From NCBI GenBank assembly GCA_022575985.1, contig JAKSXM010000132.1:10850001-10914000 (forward strand): a DNA stretch of 64,000 nt, in the 5' to 3' direction. The notes under the pieces were generated by a model. The model ran no database searches and was not told the DNA's origin. It saw nothing but the letters and a program-made list of their open reading frames with translations. Numbering within the stretch: the stretch's first letter is position 1; the number at the start of each line of letters is the position of its first letter. Of the stretch, positions 56,201 through 64,000 are shown piece after piece. The DNA is from Anagrus nilaparvatae (Eukaryota > Arthropoda > Insecta > Hymenoptera > Mymaridae). Both the position numbers and the translations under genes were made by a program.

Positions 56201-57015
56201 AATAAATTTTTTGTTAGATTTTTTTTCTTTTTTTTTAACTTTATATTGAAAATTTTTTAGTTTAATATTTTAAATTTTACAATTCCAGAATTGTATTATA
56301 ATAATATATATTTAGTTGTATGTATAATGTGGTATAGTATAAAAAAATACTGTGGTTCGGTAACCAGCCTATACAGCCGATCTTAAAAAATTTATTTTTT
56401 TGCTTGCGAGGTGGTGCCTTTTTGTGAAAATTAAAAACAAGATATTTAAAATTCTTACCTATCTTTTTTATTTTTTATTTTAAAAAAATGAGCTCTTGAG
56501 CAAAATCATTTAAAAATCTTATTTTAAAAAATAAAATAAATTTACTTTATAAAAAAAATATTCCAACTTGATAAAAATAAAATGTATGCTTATTTTATTT
56601 GTAAAAAATAAATTATTTATTTCAAGGCTAAGAGCTAATTGGACTAAAAAAACTGCATGATAAATTTCTTGAACTGTAAAATTTAAAATATTAAATCAAA
56701 AAATTTTCAATATAAAGTTAAAAAAAAAAAAAATTTAATAAAAAATTTATTTAAAAACGACAATAAGAATTTCCTTACCAGCTTTGGTCTCTTACTGACA
56801 TTTGATACTTTTCTCCGTCATTTTTTCTTTCGGCACTGCGAGTTTTCTGCGAGAGTTTTCTGCACCCGCCATCAGATGACGTATCAAACGCGTCTTTTGG
56901 TTAATTTGGGATAACTATTCTGCTAGTAGTTTGCCTATCAAGGTCATCTTCAGATTTCCCTAATCTTAAAATTTTTTTTTTTTTTTTAAGGGAAATATGT
57001 GAATCTTACATCAGC

Positions 57016-57088
57016 CATGGAGTATTTGCGGGCCTTAAAGACCCGCAAATTTCCATGACCGCCCAGTTGTACAAAGTGTACAACTGGG
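57016..57088 (-). other. two stem-loops in the R1 3' UTR
   Basis: 'cccagttgtaca aag tgtacaactggg' (57,062-57,088) is a perfect 12-bp stem with a 3-nt loop. Next to it 'tttgcgggcc..ttaaag..acccgcaaat' (57,024-57,050) forms a second stem. Structured 3' UTRs are recognised by the reverse transcriptase in some non-LTR elements; that role here is inference. Confidence 0.6.
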
Positions 57089-57280
57089 AGACCACCGGCG
57101 AGCCCGGTCGCCGGCTACGCCCCAGATTCTTACTGGATAAACACACTTTAAACCCCCCGCGCTTGTTTGTCCCAAACCGGAACTCCCTTTTCAGGTATAA
57201 CTTCAGTTTGGGGCGCGCAGCCTAGGCAGCTAGCCGCTGCCTTCCCCCCTGCCTAGGGGCAGGATACGATAGGATACTCT

Positions 57281-60200
57281 CTACGATAGAAAGCCCTCCT
57301 CCTTCTTCTGCAACAAGGTGGTCCTTACGTACTCTGCTACTTTGTTCCAGCTTTCGGAACTCCGTAGCATTTCCGGGACCACCGTCTCCGGCCTCCAAAT
57401 CGGGAAAGGCGGGCGCCCCCCCCCCCCCGAGTAGCGAACACATTCGAAGAATGTGTGCTCTACTGTATCATCCACGCCCGGACAGTGCAAGCACTCCTTT
57501 GTTGCCACCTTATGCCAATGCTTCAACATGACACGGAAGTACCCGTGTCCAGTTAAGAACTGGGTAAGGTAGAAATCCACCTCCCCATGCTGTCGTCCCA
57601 TCCATGCCTGCAGGTCTGAGATCAGTCTGCGCGTCCATAGGGCATTTTTTTCTTGGTTCTTTTTCCATCGCTTCTTCCATGCTTTCATAGAGTTGAAGCG
57701 GGCGCGAGTGGAAGCCACTTCGCGCTCATCTACGCTCTCGTAGATGAATTTCCGCTCCAACGCTAGCAGGTCAATGGGTATCACCGAAGCAACAACCTGG
57801 ATCGCCTCTAGAGATACCGTGTGGTATCCGCAGGCGATCCTCACTGCCGCTTGCCTCTGTACCGACGATATTTTTCGTCTGTACTTGGCAGTTTCTGTGG
57901 TCTTCGCCCAGACTTCTGATCCGTAGAGCAGGACAGAGTTGACGACTGACATCAGGAGCCTTCGCTTCCGTGGTTTGGGTCCCCCAATGTTGGCCATGAG
58001 CCTTGACAGGGAGGATGCGGCCGACGCTGCCTTTTCACACGACCTCTGAAATTGCTCCCAGAAGGTCAGCTTGTTATCAAGCTGAACTCCCAGGTATTTC
58101 ACCGATGTTCTGGTTCGGATCGTGTGAGGGTTTCCGCCGTCGTCGATAATTACATCGAAGTCGGTGGGAACCCTTCGACGAGTCAGCAGTACGATCTCCG
58201 TTTTTGGGATCGCAAGCTGGAGCCCGTGATCGCCCATCCAGAGGTTGATCCGTCTCATGACTAGATTCAACCTCTCCTGGGTCACTTCCATGTCCCTGCC
58301 AGTTATGGTCAGGGCCACGTCGTCGGCGTACCCGATCAGGGAAACTCCTTCCGGGAGGTGGACGCGCAGCAAGCCATCGTAAAAGGCATTCCACAGGTCC
58401 GGTCCGAGAACCGAACCTTGCGCGATGCCTGCACTCAAAACCCTTTCACGCCTTCCATCGAGCGTGTCATAGAGCAGTCTCCGGTCCCGCAGGTAATCCT
58501 TTAGTAAGTTACCCAGATACCTGGGTATCCGGAAATCGTACTCGAGGGACCGGATCATGTCATCCCACCTGGCTGAGTTGAAAGCGTTTTTGACGTCCAG
58601 CGTTACCAGAAGGACGTCCTTGCGAATTGCAGGCCGCCTTTCCCTCTCAGCCTCTACGGTATCCACGACACGCCGAATGGCGTCTATCGTGGAATGCCCT
58701 TCACGAAAACCATGCTGCTCCTCGGAGAGACCACTGCCCTCCTCGATTGCCATCCTGAGCCTTGCCCGGAGCAAGCTCTCCATCACCTTACCAATGGTAT
58801 TTAACATACACAAAGGTCTGTAAGATGATGGAGAGTCCGGGGCTCCCCCCTTGCCCTTGTTCAAGAGCACGAGACGTGCCACCTTCCACTGCTTTGGGAA
58901 CACTCCAGCCACCAAACACGCATTGAACATGCTTAACAGGATACCAGGGATTACTTTGATCGCTCTTTTGAGCACTTCCGCCGGTATCCCGTCCGGCCCA
59001 GGCGCCTTGCCATTTTTCATGGCCTTTATGGCCTTGACCATCTCGCCTTCGCTGAACAGCGGCACCTCCTCCCTGGGTGTTACCTCTACCGGGTTTTCCC
59101 GGATGGGCCTCTCAGGGAAGAGAGCACCAATGATCCGCTCGGTCAACTCCGCGTCCATCATGTTGTCAGTCCCCCGGTTCAGCTTGCCCATTACGACTTT
59201 GTAACCTAGACCCCAGGGGTCCTTGTTTACGTCTTCGCGTAATGAACGCAGACATCGAGCCTTACTTTGGCGGATGGCCATGGCCAGCTGGTGTTTGGCA
59301 TCCTTGTGTACCTGGGAGAGCGCAGCAGCTTCGGGTCTGTCCCGTGCTCGTTGAGCCCTTCGTCGCGTCCTGTGGCATTCCTTTCGGAGCTCAGCTATTT
59401 CGGGAGTCCACCAGTACACTGGTTTTCTCCCTTTCCAGGGCCTGCGGCGAGGCATCGAGGCATCGCAAGCCCCGCGTAATAGAGACGTTACTTTCTTAAC
59501 CAGGGTTTCGGCCTCTCGTGGGCTTGTAGCCCCTCCTCGCCAAGCGGGAATCGACGCTGACTCGATTCGAAGGTATTCCTCGAATCTGTCCTCGTCGATC
59601 TTTGAAACATTCCAGCCAAGGGGACGCCTCCTGTAGGGAGGACGTTGTGAGTTTCCTTCCATTACCCGGAAGGCAATGTAGTTGTGATCGCTACCATTGT
59701 AGCCATCCATCACCCTCCAGTCGCCTATTCTCATAGACGCAGCTTCTGTTGCGAAGGTTATGTCTGGGATAGAGATACCCCACCCCGCCCTCTCGTAGGT
59801 GGGCCTGTTTCCTCTATTCTGGACCACTAGTTTGCATCTAGCAGCCATTTCGAGTACCATTTGTCCCCTTAGGTTGGTCGTCGGCATGCCCCACTCTAGG
59901 GCCCTGGCATTGAAGTCTCCGCCAAGGATAACGCCACCAGTTGCCGCTCGTACCGTGTTCTCGATGCTGGCTAGCTTTGCAGCGAGCACCTCCGAGCTGT
60001 CATTAGGGGAGAGATAACAACTTATATAAGTCGTCTCTCCGCACTTGGCCCAAACGTGGCAATTCCCTTTTCCTGTCTGGGATAGGGACGTTTGGGCTCT
60101 GCCTCGAAGCCATATGGCGCAGCAGAGAGCGTCATCGGAAACCCAGTACTTGTGGTTCATGTTGTAAGATTTCTCGCTTAGTAAGAGGATATTTGAATCT

Positions 60201-60364
60201 TCTTCGCGGGCAATCTGCTCCAACAGTGCACCAGCTTCCCGGGCATGTCTCATGTTCCCTTGGAGAACTTTGATCATTTCCGATGACACCTGTTTTTCGC
60301 CACAGCCAGAGCCTCCCGGTAACTGGGGCAGTTTCCTTCTCCTGGATAGTGCTCCGTTGAGCAC
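57281..60364 (-). CDS. R1-clade ORF2: endonuclease and reverse transcriptase, open
   Basis: Open for 1,027 codons after a TAA at 60,365-60,367. The first codon counted is GTG; the first ATG is residue 30, where the endonuclease domain begins (IKVLQGNMRHAREAGALLEQ). Apurinic-type endonuclease motifs: GGDFNAR (148-154), SDHN (225-228). Reverse transcriptase: 'NGKAPGPDGIPAEVLK' (451-466), 'SYRPLCMLNTIGKVME' (514-529), 'TLDVKNAF' (589-596), 'AQGSVLGPDLWN' (648-659) and YADD (679-682). Near the C-terminus is a CCHC-like CLHCPGVDDTVEHTFFEC. All catalytic residues look present. The product nicks DNA and primes cDNA synthesis at the cut. With ORF1 truncated, this copy could move only with help in trans. 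Confidence 0.9.
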   Translation of the reverse strand: MLNGALSRRRKLPQLPGGSGCGEKQVSSEMIKVLQGNMRHAREAGALLEQIAREEDSNILLLSEKSYNMNHKYWVSDDALCCAIWLRGRAQTSLSQTGKGNCHVWAKCGETTYISCYLSPNDSSEVLAAKLASIENTVRAATGGVILGGDFNARALEWGMPTTNLRGQMVLEMAARCKLVVQNRGNRPTYERAGWGISIPDITFATEAASMRIGDWRVMDGYNGSDHNYIAFRVMEGNSQRPPYRRRPLGWNVSKIDEDRFEEYLRIESASIPAWRGGATSPREAETLVKKVTSLLRGACDASMPRRRPWKGRKPVYWWTPEIAELRKECHRTRRRAQRARDRPEAAALSQVHKDAKHQLAMAIRQSKARCLRSLREDVNKDPWGLGYKVVMGKLNRGTDNMMDAELTERIIGALFPERPIRENPVEVTPREEVPLFSEGEMVKAIKAMKNGKAPGPDGIPAEVLKRAIKVIPGILLSMFNACLVAGVFPKQWKVARLVLLNKGKGGAPDSPSSYRPLCMLNTIGKVMESLLRARLRMAIEEGSGLSEEQHGFREGHSTIDAIRRVVDTVEAERERRPAIRKDVLLVTLDVKNAFNSARWDDMIRSLEYDFRIPRYLGNLLKDYLRDRRLLYDTLDGRRERVLSAGIAQGSVLGPDLWNAFYDGLLRVHLPEGVSLIGYADDVALTITGRDMEVTQERLNLVMRRINLWMGDHGLQLAIPKTEIVLLTRRRVPTDFDVIIDDGGNPHTIRTRTSVKYLGVQLDNKLTFWEQFQRSCEKAASAASSLSRLMANIGGPKPRKRRLLMSVVNSVLLYGSEVWAKTTETAKYRRKISSVQRQAAVRIACGYHTVSLEAIQVVASVIPIDLLALERKFIYESVDEREVASTRARFNSMKAWKKRWKKNQEKNALWTRRLISDLQAWMGRQHGEVDFYLTQFLTGHGYFRVMLKHWHKVATKECLHCPGVDDTVEHTFFECVRYSGGGGRPPFPIWRPETVVPEMLRSSESWNKVAEYVRTTLLQKKEEGFLS

Positions 60365-60390
60365 TTATCTTTTCTGGACTTGCAGAGGAA

Positions 60391-60690
60391 TCACTTAGGC
60401 TTATCCTTGCTGCATTCTGCCCTTTTATGTCCATCTTCGCCACATTTAAGGCACGCCTTGCTTCTGTCCGGACCTTTACAAACATACTGACTATGACCGT
60501 AGCCCAGGCACTTGAAACAGCGCCTCCCGTCCGCGCGAAGTCGCACCCTGCTCGATGCCCAGCCAATCTGGATTTTACCCTTTTTGGCCAGGCGTAAAGC
60601 GTCCGCTTACAAGCGTTCCACAATGGCCATCTGGCCAGTCGTGCCTTTGGTTTTGAAAATGGTAACCACGAGAGAGTCACCATTTTCAAT
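60391..60690 (-). pseudogene. R1-clade ORF1, 3' part with zinc knuckles
   Basis: In one frame: 'ADALRLAKKGKIQIGWASSR' followed by 'CFKCLGYGHSQYVC' and 'CLKCGEDGHKRAEC', two CCHC zinc knuckles, then a stop at 60,391-60,393. A TAA at 60,607-60,609 interrupts the frame upstream, and the 5' part is missing because of truncation at 60,690. ORF1 proteins bind the element RNA. Confidence 0.85.
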
Positions 60691-61053
60691 CCCTAATCTT
60701 AAAATAATCTTTCTTTTCTTTTCCATTCTTGAGAGCGATGGTATAAAAGTGTTCTGATATAGGATCAAATTCACCAGTTGGATTTGAAGAAGTTTTTTCA
60801 CCATCTGCTTTTTTAAATTTAACAGCAGATACATGAATTTTAAATTTTTAGTTCCAAATTTTCACATATGCCCATGTATATGACGGCCATTTTCAGAAAA
60901 ATATTTTATACGTTTCGCAAGAAAAAATAATTTAAAAATGAAAAAAAAAGAAACGACAAGAACACTCGAAGCTTAAAACATAATTGATCCTATGGTGTAA
61001 TATACATATGGTATGGGCAGGTAAAATTAAAGATAGGGCAGGACTCTAGAAAC

Positions 61054-61640
61054 GCCTGTCAATGATGGTCAGAATGGAGGTATAGCAGTTTGGGTCACCA
61101 AATGATCCTCGTCTTGGTGAGAAACGGCCAGAAGATCCTAGGAGATTGCAACGTAGAGGAATTAAAGTATGTATAAATTTAAGTCTGTATTGTATAGAAA
61201 TACAAAATCCTTTAAATTAATTTATTTAATTTTTTAACAGCTTTGAAAAGAATATGAAAAATTATGTTAACTAAGCAAGGGTGGAATTACAAGGGGTGGC
61301 ATTACATTTTAAACAGTTTTCTTCATTTTCTGATAGAAAAATTAAAAAATACAAAATTATATTAAGGTCGTTCTGAAAGAATCAATGCATTTTAGAATTT
61401 GGTACAAGAGTATAAAAAAAATAATTGATATTGTATATTTGTTATTAGCTAAACTAATAAGCATGCGAAATTTTTATAATTTTTGGCTCATAAAAGTCGA
61501 GATTCTAGATCTGTATAATGTGGATCAAAACTCTGCTTGATTCATATCGAAAATTACTAAGAGGAGGTACTGTGGAAATTTTTTCGCTAAACCTCTTCGA
61601 TAATAAGTTACAGCTAATTTTTCATAAATTTTCGAGCATT
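61054..61640 (+). other. possible exon fragment, otherwise no gene
   Basis: At 61,090-61,166 a frame reads 'FGSPNDPRLGEKRPEDPRRL' and QRRGIK, preceded by a 'gtatagcag' acceptor-like site and followed by a gtatgt donor. Basic and proline-rich; no family seen. The remainder is AT-rich. Confidence 0.25.
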
Positions 61641-61650
61641 TTTTATTTTT

Positions 61651-63016
61651 GGTTCCTCATAGAGGAACCATTGTGTTAGGTCAAATTTTGTTTTCTAGTT
61701 TTGTAGCATACAAGAACGTTTTGGGATCTCAGGAAGCTAAAAAATCGGTTTTTAAAAAAAGTCTGTATGTGTGTGTGTATGTGTGTGCGTGTGTGTACGT
61801 GTATGTGTGCATATGGGCGGCCATTTATTGTTCAGAAGCGCTGATGGCAATCCGGGTCCAAATTCAGAATTTTTAAGAACAGAAACGTTTTTTTCAAACC
61901 AATTATTATAGGTTCCAGAATTTTTTTATTTTAGAAAAATATTTTTAAGAAATCTGTAAAAATTGGAGTAAGAAATTTTAAGAAGAGCATTTCACAAAAA
62001 GAATTAAGTCCTAAATGAAAAATTTTATTTCTTTTTAAGTCAATTTCCCGAATTTGTATAAAGCATAATATTTCATAGTTTTGCATTAAAACGAACAACT
62101 TCAAATTCGGAAAAATTCAATTCTGGGCTTTGCAATTTCTTAAAATTGATATTTGGTTAATTGAATATAATTTTTATTCGGATATATTAAGAATTCTACT
62201 TAGCACTTTCTGACTTTTGACTTTCATATTTTTTAATGGTATTTCAAATTCTTAGTTCTTAACATTGAACCTTGGGTTTCGAATTTTCTGATTTTGGAAA
62301 ATTTGCACGGATTGCATCAGCGCTTATGAACAATGAATGGCCGCCCATATGTATGTAATCGCTGATATTTCACAAACTGAAACAATAAAAAATTAAGTTC
62401 AGCTCCAATTCTGGTAGATTAAGACCTAATAATAACCTATAACCTCTCCAATTAAGACCTAATTTTTTTTTCAAAAATTTTTTCACCAAAAAAGCTCAAA
62501 CTCCTTTTTTTTTTTTAATTTGGATGTAATACATTATTTATTTCCATGAAAGTACTTATATTTAAAAGTATGTTTTTCAAATGATATCTCGAATCGGATA
62601 CTTAATTTTCTGAAAATTTTTTTTCTAAAATTTTTTTCACAAAAAAATACAAAAAATACCAATTTTTTTTTTTTTTTTGGACGTAGTACCTAATTTATTT
62701 CCATGGAAGTACTAGTTTTAGAAATATCGTTTATTGTAATTTTTTGGACCTAATACTTAATTTTTTTTTAATTTTTTTGTCAAAATTTTTGTCGCCAAAA
62801 AATACAAAAAACGCCAAAATTTTTTTTATTTTAGGACGTAATACTTAATTTTTTCCTATGAAAGTACGAATATCTGAAAATATTGTAACCGGTGATATTT
62901 CACAACCATTATGGAATTAAGACCTAATTTTTTTTTCAAAAATTTTTTTATCAAAAAATCTCAAACTATTTTTTCTCATTGTTTGAGGAACCGTAGTGCC
63001 AGCTAGTTGGCAGGGT
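61651..63016 (+). mobile_element. MITE family A, copy h, split by MITE B
   Basis: Starts ttttt|ggttcctcatagaggaacc, ends 'ccagctagttggcagggta' followed by tttt. Interrupted at 61,815-62,346. The GT tract at 61,763-61,808 has several non-GT bases. Confidence 0.8.
61815..62346. mobile_element. MITE family B, copy 2
   Basis: 'gggcggccatttattgttca' pairs with 'tgaacaatgaatggccgccc'; 'agcgctgatgg.aatccg' pairs with 'cggattgcatcagcgct'. ATAT lies outside each end (61,811-61,814 and 62,347-62,350). Confidence 0.85.
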
Positions 63017-63039
63017 ATTTTTTATAAACAATTTGCTAA

Positions 63040-63530
63040 TTTTAAAACTAAAATATGAGTAAATGGGAATGAAGTGAGAGTGAAACTCATGATTGGGTCT
63101 TTGAAACTGCTCCAAAGTAATTTTTTCCTAAAACTACCGCCAAAAATAGGTCAAAAGCCCAATTTTTAGCAATTTAGGGTGAAATCTCAATTTTTGGTAG
63201 CCCTTTTCGTAATTTGACCCTAAGTAAAAAAAATAAGAGATGACTATTCTTTTTTCTGTAAAAATCTTACATTAATATGAAAAATTTTTTTCCCTTAGGT
63301 CCGAATATTGTATTTTTCGTAAAATCAAATTCTGGGCTCAAAAAAAAATTTTTGAACTGCCCCTGCGCAAGAACTTGACTTCAAAAGTCGATTTCTCAAA
63401 TGGTTATTAATGAAAAATCTTCTAAATAGGGGGTAAATTCATGGATAAATAGCACAAAAGGTTGGTCGAGGTCTTAAAAATAAAAATTTTTTTCTTCCTA
63501 TCGGGTCGAAAATGCTTTTTTAAAATGAAA
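63040..63530. repeat. diverged single arm of foldback family C
   Basis: Follows 31,585-32,000 in order: 'gaatgaagtgagagtg', 'caaaaataggtcaaaagcccaatttttag', 'tcaaaagtcgatttctcaaatg'. Confidence 0.7.
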
Positions 63531-63678
63531 ATTTTTTTTTTTCTTAAAGCGTGTTTTTTCTTTAGCAATTTAAATTTTCCATCTATTTTTTTAAATTCTT
63601 ACTACTAAAAACGTTATTTTAAAATTTTTGAAAGACTTGAAAAACGCAGTTTTTAACATAAAAGTGGAAAAATCTTTT

Positions 63679-64000
63679 TGGATGCCATTACTGGTCATAA
63701 CTGTCATTGTTCATTCAGGTAAATTCTCATAACCTTGAAATCTAGATTTTTTGAAAACTGAACCATAAATGAATTTCGCGGGAAAATTTAATTCCAGATT
63801 CGTAAAACTAAAAAACACCAAAATTTAGAATGGGAGAATTTTTATTTTATGAAAACTTGAATTTCATGGTAAAATTTTGCTTTTTACAAATAATAACTTC
63901 TGATATTTATTTAATTTACACTGATTTTTAGGAATTTTGATTTATCTGCCTTATAATCCTTCTAGTTTTTATTATTCTGCATTAGAAAGTTTAAAAACTT
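63679..64000. mobile_element. MITE family B, copy 3, cut by the window end
   Basis: 'gccattactggtcataactgtcattgtt' and the next 300 bp match 36,381-36,690. The other end lies outside the window. Confidence 0.75.

Larger units (their letters stand above)
56973..60690 (-). mobile_element. R1-clade non-LTR retrotransposon, 5'-truncated, recent
   Basis: A 15-bp target duplication CCCTAATCTTAAAAT lies at 56,958-56,972 and 60,691-60,705. The 3' end is a poly-A (T-run at 56,972-56,987). The element is far less AT-rich than its surroundings. It contains the end of ORF1, a full-length open ORF2 and a 3' UTR with two hairpins. The target is not 28S rDNA, unlike classical R1. Confidence 0.92.
55781..61053. 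repeat. 1.5-kb palindrome split by an R1-clade element
   Basis: Left arm 55,781-56,290. Right arm 56,670-56,957 plus, beyond the insertion, 60,706-61,053. Blocks pair in reverse: 'gagtcctgccctatctttaa' with 'ttaaagatagggcaggactc'; 'tacaccataggatcaattgt' with 'ataattgatcctatggtgta'; and 'gacgcgtttgatacgt'. Both arms hold a reading 'EEDLDKPTTSRIVIPNL' on the outward strand, slightly different in each. Confidence 0.85.

Noticed and set aside
57744..60017. Plus-strand open frames opposite the R1 ORF2
   Set aside because: Antisense shadows of a less AT-rich coding region.

Overview
The window is AT-rich eukaryotic DNA, almost certainly from an arthropod, probably an insect. Genes are spliced with GT/AG introns, and the transposable elements are an R1-clade retrotransposon, TTAA-flanked piggyBac-type elements, hAT, CMC, DIRS, MULE and many foldback MITEs. 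A parasitoid hymenopteran would fit, but nothing here proves the species. No rRNA, complete tRNA, CRISPR array or prokaryote-like operon was seen.

Host genes are few. The best is a complete six-exon gene on the minus strand (32,661-35,366) encoding a 437-residue F-box protein that resembles FBXO22 (F-box plus FIST-like region); all five introns keep frame. A second, unrecognised plus-strand gene starts at 3,369 with a 16-codon exon, has a 4-kb intron filled by a 399-bp tandem array, and continues in an exon at 7,429-7,510.

The rest is layered mobile DNA. From left to right: a fossil R1-like element (about 400-2,760); tandem repeats (2,900-6,510); a tRNA-headed SINE-like piece (6,627); dispersed repeats with GC-rich hairpins (8-12 kb); copy 1 of a duplicated RING-finger locus (12.5-20.3 kb), interrupted by a nearly intact CMC-like DNA transposon with two divergent genes (13,155-17,542) and by a MITE; two related TTAA MITEs (20,351-21,356 and 24,852-26,065); a 1.1-kb perfect-looking palindrome (23,230-24,328); Harbinger-like small palindromes (27.7-28.0 kb); a 0.9-kb palindrome (31,575-32,476); the F-box gene; a 5'-truncated LINE (36,888-37,816); and a 3.7-kb unit with perfect 16-bp inverted ends and TTAA duplications (39,315-43,001) that carries copy 2 of the RING locus. 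Then come a 6.2-kb compound foldback with mirrored 333-bp arrays (43.8-50.0 kb) holding a 2.66-kb hAT-like element with an 8-bp target duplication, relics of MULE, DIRS and CMC-type elements (50.5-55.3 kb), and a 1.5-kb palindrome split by a young R1-clade element with an intact ORF2 and a 15-bp target duplication (56,973-60,690). The right edge is nested MITEs.

Nested insertions give a relative order of events. Several precise boundaries (AAAA, TTAA, ATAA, ATAT, GGTTAC, CCGTGGAG) were read by comparing copies within the window.
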